35,232 nt of DNA, from positions 1-35,232 of the forward strand of contig JBMFNP010000012.1 in NCBI GenBank assembly GCA_049970095.1, written 5' to 3'. The DNA comes from SKW197 sp049970095 (GTDB taxonomy: Archaea; Thermoplasmatota; Thermoplasmata; Lutacidiplasmatales; SKW197). Below the pieces are notes generated by a model. It did no database searches. It was not told where the DNA came from and saw only the letters and a program-made list of their open reading frames with translations. Below, piece by piece: positions 8,263-16,774 of this stretch (its first letter is position 1; every line of letters begins with the position of its first letter). The position numbers and the translations under genes were made by a program.

Positions 8263-9558
8263 TCATGCCTCCTTCCTTTTTTCCTTCTTTTCTTTGCTTT
8301 TCGTAACAGGTGGCTTGTAAACCAGACGCACTGCACCTGTACCAAGCGTCACAGGCTGTCCCACAATAATGTTCTCCGCCACCCCATTCAGTGGGTCTTC
8401 ATCGCCTGTAAGCCCTGCTCTGAGCAGGTGCGTGGAAGTGATTTCAAATGCGGCTCTCGCAAGCACCGAAGATTTTCTTCCAGACACTCCGTGTCTTCCA
8501 ATTGCCCGCACTTCTCCATCATTGGTCATTATATCTGCAACCAGCATGAGATGGCGGATATCTACATTCAAACCCTGTTCATCCAGTGTTTTGGAAGTTT
8601 CACGGATAATTGCAGTTCTTGCTGCTTCAATTCCGAGCACATCGTAAATTTCAAGCACATCGTTTGTTATAGTTCTGGTTGTGTCAACCTCTGGCACCCC
8701 ATTAAAAATCTCTCTCAAATTTGTGCCCTCTGTATAAATCACATATTCGTCCGTATCTGGATCCTTCTTGATAAGTGCGCGGGTGATCCCATCAATACCC
8801 CCAAGCTTCAAATTTTTGACCTGTTCATTCAGCACCATCAATCTTCTGTATGGGGTTTTCAGTTCCTCGCTCATATGCAAAGAAACCACAATAGAATTAC
8901 CCTCCATATGCACATCACAGTCACTAAATCTATCCAGTTCCTTCATGATCTTCTCTATACTTATACCTTTCTTCTCCATCTTCTCCTTGTTTGGGGTTAT
9001 CAGAAGTTTCATGTTTGTCATGTCTGTTGCAATATCGCACACATCAATCAGAGTTGTGGTCTCAATTTTGGCAGCAATGGATTTTACCTTCTCAATGTCT
9101 GTTGCATATTCTTTTTTCAGATAGATTGTCATCACAGGAGTGCTTGGCGTCCTTCTTGCATCTAATATTTCAATCAATCTTGGCAATCCCAGTGTGACAT
9201 TCATCTCTGCCACACCTGCATAGTGGAAAGTTCTGAGCGTCATCTGGGTGCCTGGTTCTCCGATTGACTGGGCAGCTACAATGCCCACGGACTCGTGGGG
9301 ATCTATCTGACGAACATCAAATTGCTCATATGTTCTTTTCACAAGTGCGGATATAAATTTATCTCCTTTCAATTTTGATTGATCTACAACTTTGGCAATA
9401 TCTTGTATAACCTTTACTGGCAGAGCAAAACCAAAATCCTTCTCAAATTTCTGTGCAATTTTCGACACTCTGTTTTCTGTTTCCGTAAGTTTTGGCATCT
9501 TTTCCACAACTTTTCCCTTCACGCTCTCCTTTTTTGCCCTTGCTCTTTTTATCGGCAT
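8263..9558 (-). CDS. rpoA2: DNA-directed RNA polymerase subunit A''
   Basis: 431 residues: the C-terminal third of the largest RNA polymerase subunit, split in Archaea. It contains the start of the trigger-loop region (SVGIVAAQSIGEPGTQMTLRTFHYAG) and the cleft and jaw segments (RALIKKDP; DIMTNDGEVRAIGRHGVSG; GVAENIIVGQPVTLGTG). The first 23 residues are strongly basic (nine Lys/Arg, two acidic) and form an extension before the family core begins near residue 24. Its start codon directly follows the A' stop, so translation is probably coupled. Confidence 0.98.
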   Translation of the reverse strand: MPIKRARAKKESVKGKVVEKMPKLTETENRVSKIAQKFEKDFGFALPVKVIQDIAKVVDQSKLKGDKFISALVKRTYEQFDVRQIDPHESVGIVAAQSIGEPGTQMTLRTFHYAGVAEMNVTLGLPRLIEILDARRTPSTPVMTIYLKKEYATDIEKVKSIAAKIETTTLIDVCDIATDMTNMKLLITPNKEKMEKKGISIEKIMKELDRFSDCDVHMEGNSIVVSLHMSEELKTPYRRLMVLNEQVKNLKLGGIDGITRALIKKDPDTDEYVIYTEGTNLREIFNGVPEVDTTRTITNDVLEIYDVLGIEAARTAIIRETSKTLDEQGLNVDIRHLMLVADIMTNDGEVRAIGRHGVSGRKSSVLARAAFEITSTHLLRAGLTGDEDPLNGVAENIIVGQPVTLGTGAVRLVYKPPVTKSKEKKEKRKEA

Positions 9559-12372
9559 TTAATCACCCTCCCTTTCACCTTCCTCCTCAAACTCTTCAAA
9601 TTCCTCTTCCCCCTCCTCTTCCTCAATTTCCATCTCTTCTTCAGCAAACAGAATGTCTCTGTCCACCTCACCGTATTTTAAGAGATCCACTTCTGCTTCA
9701 CTTAACTCCTCAAGCACTTCCTTCTCTTTTCCGCCCATCAAGTCCATGAGAAGATCTACAGCATCTATTGCGTTCCCCTGGACACTTCTTGCAGGGTCTA
9801 TTCCATCCTCGCCATATCTGAACTGGATAATTGTTCCAGCTGTGTTTCTAACTGTTCTGTCCTCCATAACTTTCAGGTCTTCAAGCGCATTAATCAGTCT
9901 TCTCTGCATATAACCAGACCTTGAAGTCCTTACAGCAGTGTCCACCAGGGATTCCCTACCACCCATACTGTGGAAGAAGTACTCAGTAGGTTTCAACCCA
10001 GATTTGTAAGAAGATTCCACGAATCCTCTTGCCTCAGCACCAAGGTCTCCTTTCTTGAAATGAGGGAGCGTACGCATGTAATAACCCCTGAACAATCTCT
10101 CCCCTCTGACTGCCTGCTGTCCAAGGGCAGCACACATCTGTGTGAGGTTAAGCATGTTTCCCCTTGCACCACTTTTTGCCATAAGCACTGCTGAATTACC
10201 GAGCCCGAGGTATTTGCCTGCAACTTTACCTGCCTCATCCCTTGCCTTACCCAGAACCTTCATGACCTCTACCTCAAGGGTTTCTTCAAGAGAGCGCCCT
10301 GGAAGCAACTCAAGTGTCCCATTCCTGTATTTTTCAACAAGTACCTCTACCTCTTTCTTTCCATCTTCCAGAATTCTCTGAATTTCCATTTTTGCCTCCT
10401 GGGGAATATCCTCATCAGAAATTCCGGTGGTAAACCCACGAAGTGTAATCACGCCTATTGCCAACCTTGTCACTTTTTCAAGAAATTCCTTTGCAGCCAG
10501 TGTTCCGTAATCTCTCGCAATTTTATCAAGAATCTTTCCCTTTCCGACTGCAATACCCTTGCCGTCAATCACCCCACTCACCAGTTTTCCATTCTTTATT
10601 TTCACATACGCATCAATTTCGCATTTTTCCTTCTTGCATTCGTCGCATTTCTGGCATATTGACGCCTTAAATGTCATGCTTAGTGTTTTTGGAAGCACGA
10701 CACTGAATAAACTCTTTCCATACCATATTTTCTTTTCTCCTTTCACATCTGGTTCAGGTATTTTTATTTCTGGCATTCTCATGAAGATATAGTTCACATC
10801 TTCCATTGAAAACTGTGGATTTTTATAGGTGAGCAAAAATGCACCGGTTATATGGTCATGAATGGGACCAATGATGGGTGCCCCGAACCTGGGTGAGAGA
10901 ATATGCTCATGCGTGCGCATCAGAATTTTTGCTTCAGCCCTTGCTTCCTCGCTCTGGAGAACATGCAAGTTCATCTCATCTCCATCAAAGTCCGCATTGT
11001 ATGGAGGGCAAAGAGCGAGGTTGAATCTGAAGGTTTTGTGTGGCATCACTCTTACTTCATGGCAGAGCATTGACATTCTGTGTAGAGAGGGCTGGCGGTT
11101 AAAAAGACAGATATCTCCATCCATTAACTGGCGTTCTACTATCCACCCTGGTCCAACCTGTTCAAGCAAGTTGTTCCTGTTTTTCTCTGTGATTTTTATC
11201 CTTCTTCCATCTGGGGAAATCACATAGTTTGCACCTGGCACATATTTTCCATCAACATTTGGCGGACTTGGACCTCTCATTATAAATTCTTTTGCAGTAT
11301 CTACATTAAAAGGAGTGACATACAGAGGCACTGTCAGCTCCCTTGCTGCTTCCTCCGGCACACCTACCTCTGTAATCCCGAGATTCGGGTCCGGTGAGAT
11401 AACAGTTCTGGCAGAGAAATTCACACGCTTCCCAGAGAGGTTTGAGCGAAACCTTCCTTCTTTACCTTTCAATCTCTGCACAAGGGTTTTGAGGGGGCGA
11501 CCAGAACGATGCCTTGCTGGTGGAATTCCTGAGGTCTGATTATCAAAGTAGGTGATCACATGATACTGAAGCAATTCCCAGAGGTCCTCAACAATGAGCT
11601 GGGGTGCTCCGATGTCCCTGTTTTCCCTTAATCTCTGGTTAATTCTTAGCACATCTACAAGTTTATGTGTCAGATCATCTTCAGAACGGTCACCTGACTC
11701 AAGGGTTATGGAAGGACGCACTGTTACAGGAGGCACTGGTAGTGCTGTGAGCACAAGCCATTCCGGTCTTGCGGTTTCTGGGTTCATTCCAAGGATTTCA
11801 AGGTCCTCATTTGGAATTCGCTCCAGTCTGTCCCTTATATCCTTCGGTGTGATTTTAATACCATTCTCCCTGAATGTCGCAGGTTTATCAAGGGTGATTT
11901 TCTTCTGTTCAGTTTTACAGTGTGGACATATCTGTCTTGGCTCCATCCTGAGATTTTTGAGAAGATGGAGGATATCAATATGCTCACTGAATGCCTCATG
12001 CTTTTTCTTTTCTTCTGCCAGAATTTTTATTTCATCCTCTGATAGCAGAATTCTTCCGCAGTTTGCACAGGTCATCTGTAAAAATTTCTTTATTTCCTTC
12101 ACATACCCTATGTGAATTACTGGCATTGCTAAATCAATGTGTCCAAAGTGTCCGGGGCATTCATCAACCCTTCCATTGCAGGTCTTGCAGCGCAGTCCTG
12201 GCTCAATCACACCCATTCTTGTGTCCATTAGCCCTCTATCTATCGGAAAACCATCGTCATCATATGTATCTGCAGAAATCACTTTTACTGCACTCATTCT
12301 TCTTATCTCATCAGGAGAGAGAAGTGCGAATTTGATATTCCCAATCCTTTTTGAGACACCAGCCCTTTGCAT
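9559..12372 (-). CDS. rpoA1: DNA-directed RNA polymerase subunit A'
   Basis: 937 residues. It carries the N-terminal zinc clamp (CKTCNGRVDECPGHFGHIDL, then CANCG), the lid and rudder region, and the active-site Mg-binding loop YNADFDGDEMN with its three Asp residues. The bridge helix region (LFRGYYMRTLPHF ... GFVESSYKSGLKPTEYFFHS) and MGGRESLVDTAVRTSRSGYM are intact. An additional cysteine cluster lies mid-protein (CQKCDECKKEKC). It ends in a striking tail of about 28 residues of which 19 are acidic. A 4-nt gap separates it from rpoB. Confidence 0.98.
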   Translation of the reverse strand: MQRAGVSKRIGNIKFALLSPDEIRRMSAVKVISADTYDDDGFPIDRGLMDTRMGVIEPGLRCKTCNGRVDECPGHFGHIDLAMPVIHIGYVKEIKKFLQMTCANCGRILLSEDEIKILAEEKKKHEAFSEHIDILHLLKNLRMEPRQICPHCKTEQKKITLDKPATFRENGIKITPKDIRDRLERIPNEDLEILGMNPETARPEWLVLTALPVPPVTVRPSITLESGDRSEDDLTHKLVDVLRINQRLRENRDIGAPQLIVEDLWELLQYHVITYFDNQTSGIPPARHRSGRPLKTLVQRLKGKEGRFRSNLSGKRVNFSARTVISPDPNLGITEVGVPEEAARELTVPLYVTPFNVDTAKEFIMRGPSPPNVDGKYVPGANYVISPDGRRIKITEKNRNNLLEQVGPGWIVERQLMDGDICLFNRQPSLHRMSMLCHEVRVMPHKTFRFNLALCPPYNADFDGDEMNLHVLQSEEARAEAKILMRTHEHILSPRFGAPIIGPIHDHITGAFLLTYKNPQFSMEDVNYIFMRMPEIKIPEPDVKGEKKIWYGKSLFSVVLPKTLSMTFKASICQKCDECKKEKCEIDAYVKIKNGKLVSGVIDGKGIAVGKGKILDKIARDYGTLAAKEFLEKVTRLAIGVITLRGFTTGISDEDIPQEAKMEIQRILEDGKKEVEVLVEKYRNGTLELLPGRSLEETLEVEVMKVLGKARDEAGKVAGKYLGLGNSAVLMAKSGARGNMLNLTQMCAALGQQAVRGERLFRGYYMRTLPHFKKGDLGAEARGFVESSYKSGLKPTEYFFHSMGGRESLVDTAVRTSRSGYMQRRLINALEDLKVMEDRTVRNTAGTIIQFRYGEDGIDPARSVQGNAIDAVDLLMDLMGGKEKEVLEELSEAEVDLLKYGEVDRDILFAEEEMEIEEEEGEEEFEEFEEEGEREGD

Positions 12373-12376
12373 GTTT

Positions 12377-15300
12377 TCACCCCATGTCCTCCAACTGGAG
12401 CCGCATCACGACACCCAGCGAAAGAAGTTCATTCGCCATCAATTTGAAAGAATAACTCATTTGAACTGGATAAATTGTGGTGGTATTGCCACAAACAGGG
12501 CATCTTAGAATATTTGTCTTCATATCTTTTAGGGCAATGTGTCCGCATTTTGGATTTCCACAAACATACTGGACAGTGCCATCTGATTCATCCAGTAATC
12601 TATCCTTGATCACCATTGCGGTCCCGTGCCCGATAAGGGTGTCTCTTTCCATCTCTCCAAACCTCAGACCACCCTGTCTGCTCCTCCCCTCAGTTGGCTG
12701 CCTTGTAAGAATTTGGACAGGTCCTCTGGAACGCATGTGCAGTTTCCCTGCGACCATGTGGTGGAGCTTCTGGTAGTAGATTACACCCATAAATATATCT
12801 GCCTCTATCTTCTTCCCTGTCAATCCATCATAAAGCACCTCCCTCCCTGTGTGTTTGAAACCAGCAGCAACGAGCGCCTCTCTCAGTGCCTCTTCTTTCT
12901 CGCCACTAAATGCAGTACCATCTACGAACCTGCCTTCCATGCTTCCTACTTTACCTCCAATCATTTCCAGCACATGCGCAACTGTCATTCTTGATGGAAT
13001 TGCATGCGGGTTGATTATTAAGTCAGGGGTGATACCCTCTGCAGTGAAAGGCATGTTCTCCTGCGGGTAGATCAGTCCAACAACCCCTTTCTGTCCATGT
13101 CTTGAGGCAAACTTATCTCCCAGCTCTGGAATTCTCTCGTCCCTTACTTTCACCTTCACGAGCCGTGTTGCATTTTCTGAGAGCGTGAGAAATACTGTAT
13201 CTACCCACCCTTGTTCCCCGCCTCTTACCGTAACTGAAGTTTCCCTTCTTTTCTGGGGTGTAAGAAGTTCCGCTTCTTCCTCAAGGAATCTCGGGGGTGA
13301 GGTCTTGCCAACAAGGATATCCCCTTCTTTAACTGCACATTCAGGGAAAATCAACCCGTCTTCGCTGAGATTTGCATATGCTTCATCTGGGCGCGCACCC
13401 ACAACTTCTGAACCCGGGCATTCAAATTTATCTTCTTGCCCACCAGGATATTTTCGCTCCTCTGTTCTGTATGTTCGGAAGAAAGTGCTTCTTCCCAGAC
13501 CTCTGTCAACTGATGCCTTGTTGAGAATTATTGCATCTTCAATATTGTAACCCTCTCTGCTAAGTATAGCTACCACAAAATTCTGGCCTGCTGGTCTCTT
13601 GTCAAAATTCACATACTTGAGAACCTCTGTGTGTACAAGTGGTATTTGTGGATAGTGGAGGAGGTGCCCCCTTGTATCGGGTCTTGAGCGATAATTTGCC
13701 GCATTCAGTCCTAAACTCTGTTTAGCCATGGCAGAACCCATTGTGATTCTTGGGGTGGAGTTATGTTCGGGATAGGGGATAAGCCCCGCACAGATGCCCA
13801 GGATACAGAGAGGATCTATTTCAAGGTGTGTGTGTTCTTTCGTAAGCAATGAAGGGACTGTGAATTCTCCATTGCAATTATTACATTTTAACTTCACCTC
13901 CCTCTCATCCAGTCCCATGTTCACCCATTCCACATCATTTCTTGAGAGATATTTTCTACATTTGGGGCACTGAGCAGGAACATCGTAAGCATAGATTGCA
14001 ATATAGGTGTTTTCCTCTTCGTCAGCATCCACCCATTCTACAAGTCCATCCCTGATCAAACTTGAAAAATCGCGCCTGTTTGTTTTTAATTCCTCAATTT
14101 CTCTGTTTGTAATTACTGGCTTTCCTTCATCCAACACAATTAGTGGTCTGCGCAACCTTCCTTCATCACAGTTTACAAAGATTTCATTCATTTCTTCATC
14201 GTAGTAAATATTCACCTCATGGGAGCGGTCACCAAGTCTGTATGAAAGCCGTTGGGTTCTTCTTCTGTTTCTCACCTCTTTTACTAGTTCCAGGGGGTTG
14301 GAATGCACCCCTATAAAGTTACCGTTGACATAAACCCTTGTTAATCTGTTCACATCTTTCTTGTCCATGTGTGCAAGCCTTTCAGCCATCTGGCTAAAGG
14401 GTATGAGCCCGTACTGTTCAAGTGTGGCAATGACCTCGTTTTCATCCACACCCTCAGAAATATCCACCATAAGTGCATAATTTTTAACAAGCCCACAGTT
14501 CTGGCCCTCGGGAGTTTCGTTGGGGCACAGCCTCCCCCACTGCGTGGCATGAAGGTCTCTTGCCTCAAAATGTGGCTGACTTCTTGTAAGGGGTGAAACT
14601 ACCCTTCTCATGTGGCTCAAAGTGCTCATGTATGATGTTCTATCCAGCAACTGTGAAACACCTGAGCGTCCTCCAACCCAGTTCCCTGTAGCAAGGGCAT
14701 GCAGAATTCTCTGCGTTAAAAGGTCAGGTCTAATTGAGGATGCTATGCGCAGGTCCTTTTTCCTGCTGTAGCTTTTCTCCATCTGATATTTCAGGTCCTT
14801 CATCAACTGGTTAAATGCAGTTCTGAAAATGTCCTCCATAAGGTCGCCAGAAAGTTTTATTCTCTTGTTGCCGTAGTGGTCCTTGTCATCTTCTTTTCTT
14901 CTACCAATCGCCAGTTCCATGACCTCCCTTGCCATTCTTCCCAGGTAGAGGGCTTTTTTGATTCTGTCTTCTTTTGTGGTCCCCAAATGGGGCAGAAGTG
15001 AATGATCTAGTATAGCCTCCACCTTCTTCTCCCTGTACTCTTTTGCCTGTCCAGTTGCAAATTTTCTCTCAAAATACAGAATTGCGTCTTCTGTACTTGC
15101 AATTCCATTTGGCGGATACTTTTCTGCATCGTAGCATTCTTCAATGTTCACATAAATCATATGCTTGATTTTATTAACTTCTGGGTCGTCAGAATATGCA
15201 AGTTCAGAGAGAATTGCATTTGCAATCTCGTTGTCGTTTTCAATCCCTAGAGCCTTCATGAGTACTGCAATTGGAATAGGCCCAGGTGCAGAGGGAACCG

Positions 15301-16078
15301 TGACATTGAGAATGCCATCCTTTCTTTTTTCAACAACTGTGAGTGCCCTGAAACCTTCACGCTGGGAAAATACCTTTGCGGTTTCGGTTTTTGCTCCATA
15401 CCTTTCATTATATTCAACAAGCACCTTGTTGGGTGCAAGGTCCTCCATTGAAATCAACACCCGTTCATTTCCTCCGATTATAAAGTAACCTCCAGGGTCA
15501 TATGGGTCCTCTCCAAGTTTTTCCAGCAATGCTTTGTATTCTTCATCTGTGAGCTCACCAAAGCCCTCATTTTTCTCAGCCAGTTCGTGTTTGAAAAGTT
15601 CCTCGTATGTATGGAGAATGTTGTCCCTGTGCACGCTGCACAATTTTGAACGCACCATTATTGGAATCTGGCCAATTACAACCTTTTCTGGCTGATGCTC
15701 AATTCCTCCTTCAACAACAGTGAATTCCAGTTCTACATCTGCCATGTATGATAAACTCCTCAATCTTGCCTCCATCGGTGTGATGATATGTTTTGAACCA
15801 TCCGCTTCCTTAACCTCTGGTAGTGTCACATGTATTGTGTTTCTTCCAGGTGTGCCATCAGGGTTGATTTTTCTACCCACTCGGATAAATATATCTTCAG
15901 CGCCTTCCAGACGAATTATCCCCCTCTCATTAGGGTCATCAGAAAGCCGTAGTTCATCTACGATTTTCTGCATTCTGCTTCTTGGGTTGTCCGCAGTTGG
16001 CAGAAATTCGTTAAAAGAGGAGAGATGATGGTTTACAAGTCCTCTTTCCCTGATAAACGCCCTTATAAATTCGCGCAT
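12377..16078 (-). CDS. rpoB: DNA-directed RNA polymerase subunit B (unsplit)
   Basis: 1233-residue second-largest subunit in one piece. Recognised segments: SVHRDNILHTY and FIIGGNERVLISMEDLAPNK (lobe and protrusion), RDLHATQWGRLCPNETPEGQNCGLVKN (fork), EHNSTPRITMGSAMAKQSLG and GYNIEDAIILNK (hybrid-binding), GDKFASRHGQKGVVG, and the C-terminal clamp zinc site CGNPKCGH...CPVCG. An extra zinc-ribbon-like insert (CPKCRKYLSRNDVEW ... CNNC) lies near residues 690-730. The single-chain form differs from the B'/B'' split of haloarchaea and many methanogens. Confidence 0.98.
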   Translation of the reverse strand: MREFIRAFIRERGLVNHHLSSFNEFLPTADNPRSRMQKIVDELRLSDDPNERGIIRLEGAEDIFIRVGRKINPDGTPGRNTIHVTLPEVKEADGSKHIITPMEARLRSLSYMADVELEFTVVEGGIEHQPEKVVIGQIPIMVRSKLCSVHRDNILHTYEELFKHELAEKNEGFGELTDEEYKALLEKLGEDPYDPGGYFIIGGNERVLISMEDLAPNKVLVEYNERYGAKTETAKVFSQREGFRALTVVEKRKDGILNVTVPSAPGPIPIAVLMKALGIENDNEIANAILSELAYSDDPEVNKIKHMIYVNIEECYDAEKYPPNGIASTEDAILYFERKFATGQAKEYREKKVEAILDHSLLPHLGTTKEDRIKKALYLGRMAREVMELAIGRRKEDDKDHYGNKRIKLSGDLMEDIFRTAFNQLMKDLKYQMEKSYSRKKDLRIASSIRPDLLTQRILHALATGNWVGGRSGVSQLLDRTSYMSTLSHMRRVVSPLTRSQPHFEARDLHATQWGRLCPNETPEGQNCGLVKNYALMVDISEGVDENEVIATLEQYGLIPFSQMAERLAHMDKKDVNRLTRVYVNGNFIGVHSNPLELVKEVRNRRRTQRLSYRLGDRSHEVNIYYDEEMNEIFVNCDEGRLRRPLIVLDEGKPVITNREIEELKTNRRDFSSLIRDGLVEWVDADEEENTYIAIYAYDVPAQCPKCRKYLSRNDVEWVNMGLDEREVKLKCNNCNGEFTVPSLLTKEHTHLEIDPLCILGICAGLIPYPEHNSTPRITMGSAMAKQSLGLNAANYRSRPDTRGHLLHYPQIPLVHTEVLKYVNFDKRPAGQNFVVAILSREGYNIEDAIILNKASVDRGLGRSTFFRTYRTEERKYPGGQEDKFECPGSEVVGARPDEAYANLSEDGLIFPECAVKEGDILVGKTSPPRFLEEEAELLTPQKRRETSVTVRGGEQGWVDTVFLTLSENATRLVKVKVRDERIPELGDKFASRHGQKGVVGLIYPQENMPFTAEGITPDLIINPHAIPSRMTVAHVLEMIGGKVGSMEGRFVDGTAFSGEKEEALREALVAAGFKHTGREVLYDGLTGKKIEADIFMGVIYYQKLHHMVAGKLHMRSRGPVQILTRQPTEGRSRQGGLRFGEMERDTLIGHGTAMVIKDRLLDESDGTVQYVCGNPKCGHIALKDMKTNILRCPVCGNTTTIYPVQMSYSFKLMANELLSLGVVMRLQLEDMG

Positions 16079-16087
16079 CTGTTCACC

Positions 16088-16342
16088 TCACACCACAACA
16101 ACTCTATAACTCACAAAAACCCCTGCTGTTCTGCTCTTTCTCACAATTTTTATAATTCTGCCTGGCTCAATTTCCGCCCCTATAGTTGTCTCAAGAGCAA
16201 TCAGTGCAGCATCATTCTTTTTTATCCTCGGTAACTGCTCCTTTGTCGCTCTTAATTCTTTCAGGATTTTTTCCTCTTCTTCTCTGTCCACCAGATAGTG
16301 TTCTGGCACATATTCATGTTCAAATATGTTAAATTCATTCAT
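16088..16342 (-). CDS. rpoH: DNA-directed RNA polymerase subunit H
   Basis: 84-residue homologue of eukaryotic Rpb5 C-terminal domain. Recognised by NIFEHEYVPEHYLVDREEEEKILKEL, then KEQLPRIKKNDAALIAL and EPGRIIKIVRKSRTAGVFVSYRVVV. First protein gene of the polymerase operon. GGTGAT lies 5 nt before the ATG. tRNA-Lys ends only 43 nt upstream on the same strand, leaving little room for a separate promoter. Confidence 0.97.
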   Translation of the reverse strand: MNEFNIFEHEYVPEHYLVDREEEEKILKELRATKEQLPRIKKNDAALIALETTIGAEIEPGRIIKIVRKSRTAGVFVSYRVVVV

Positions 16343-16399
16343 AGGATCACCGTCTTTAACATTTCTGTCTGCACATGGAATCTTACGGGCCTGTGGGGA

Positions 16400-16439
16400 G
16401 TTTCGCTTTCCGTGCTTTTCCCTAATTCACACTGAAAGT
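16400..16439 (-). other. T-loop intron of tRNA-Lys (between positions 59 and 60)
   Basis: 40-nt intron. The splice region folds as a strict BHB: outer helix TGGGG/CCCCA (the T-stem), 4-bp central helix TTCG/CGAA, 3-nt bulges AAA (5' side) and ACT (3' side), inner helix CTTTC/GAAAG. Cutting each bulge after its second base restores the consensus T-loop TTCGAAT exactly. Confidence 0.92.
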
Positions 16440-16478
16440 TTCGAACCCCAGACCACCTGGTTAAAAGCCAGATGCTCT

Positions 16479-16513
16479 TTCTAGGAACCCGGGAGCAATT
16501 TCCACAGGGCTTC
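16479..16513 (-). other. D-loop intron of tRNA-Lys (between about 20a and 21)
   Basis: 35-nt intron. The splice region folds as a relaxed BHB: outer helix GCTC/GAGC (the D-stem), central helix CTAGG/CCTAG, 3' bulge AAA, 5' bulge TTG, and inner pairs AA/TT and CCC/GGG with one bulged G. Cutting after the second base of each bulge yields the D-loop AGCTAGGTTA. The exact cut could shift by one base. Confidence 0.85.
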
Positions 16514-16542
16514 AACCTAGCTGAGCTACAGGCCCATTTTTT

Positions 16543-16636
16543 GGAAGGTGGTGCTTGCAAATTTTTGAGGGCTAAAATCTTTCTGTATTTATCTATTACG
16601 GAAGAGCCAAATCCTTGGATAGCCCTACCACCTTCC
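16543..16636 (-). repeat. structured inverted-repeat element upstream of tRNA-Lys
   Basis: On the minus strand a 10-bp stem (GGAAGGTGGT with ACCACCTTCC) encloses a 7-bp stem (AGGGCTA with TAGCCCT). The two stems are contiguous on one side; a 15-nt single-stranded segment separates them on the other. A small hairpin CCAA-GGAT-TTGG lies inside. The outer stem ends 7 nt before the tRNA-Lys 5' end. It could be a small RNA, a leader of the tRNA transcript, or a protein-binding site. It is tRNA-like in outline but has no T-loop consensus. Function unknown. Confidence 0.5.
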
Positions 16637-16724
16637 AGAATAAAATTTGCCATTATCTCTACCACTAATAGAGGGTGTTAATAAAGATTGCGGTGTGGAT
16701 GGAGAGCAAAAACTGACAGGAATA

Positions 16725-16736
16725 GATATATATACT
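16725..16736 (+). promoter_or_regulatory. TATA box for the membrane nuclease gene
   Basis: GATATATATACT lies about 40-50 nt upstream of the ATG at 16775. Transcription would start near 16757-16760, downstream of the ATG at 16688, which makes that earlier start unlikely. Confidence 0.6.
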
Positions 16737-16774
16737 TTCGGGACGATAGGGTTATACACAAAGGGTTAGGAAGA

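Larger units (their letters stand above)
16386..16535 (-). tRNA. tRNA-Lys(TTT) with two introns (D-loop and T-loop)
   Basis: The gene spans 150 nt; removing a 35-nt and a 40-nt intron leaves a perfect 75-nt tRNA. Mature arms: acceptor GGGCCTG/CAGGCCC with discriminator G; D-stem GCTC/GAGC; anticodon stem TCTGG/CCAGG with loop CTTTTAA (anticodon TTT); T-stem TGGGG/CCCCA with restored loop TTCGAAT. There is no intron at the canonical 37/38 site. Both interruptions are flanked by BHB-type structures (separate entries). Position just upstream of rpoH suggests possible co-transcription. No CCA is encoded. Confidence 0.92.

Noticed and set aside
8428..9165. 245-codon open frame on the plus strand inside rpoA2
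   Set aside because: Antisense to a highly conserved polymerase gene, His/Cys/Phe-rich composition typical of shadow frames, no family resemblance.
16339..16665. Open frame of 108 codons on the minus strand between rpoH and the nuclease gene
   Set aside because: It runs across tRNA-Lys and the structured element, has no protein-like composition and is explained by those RNA features.
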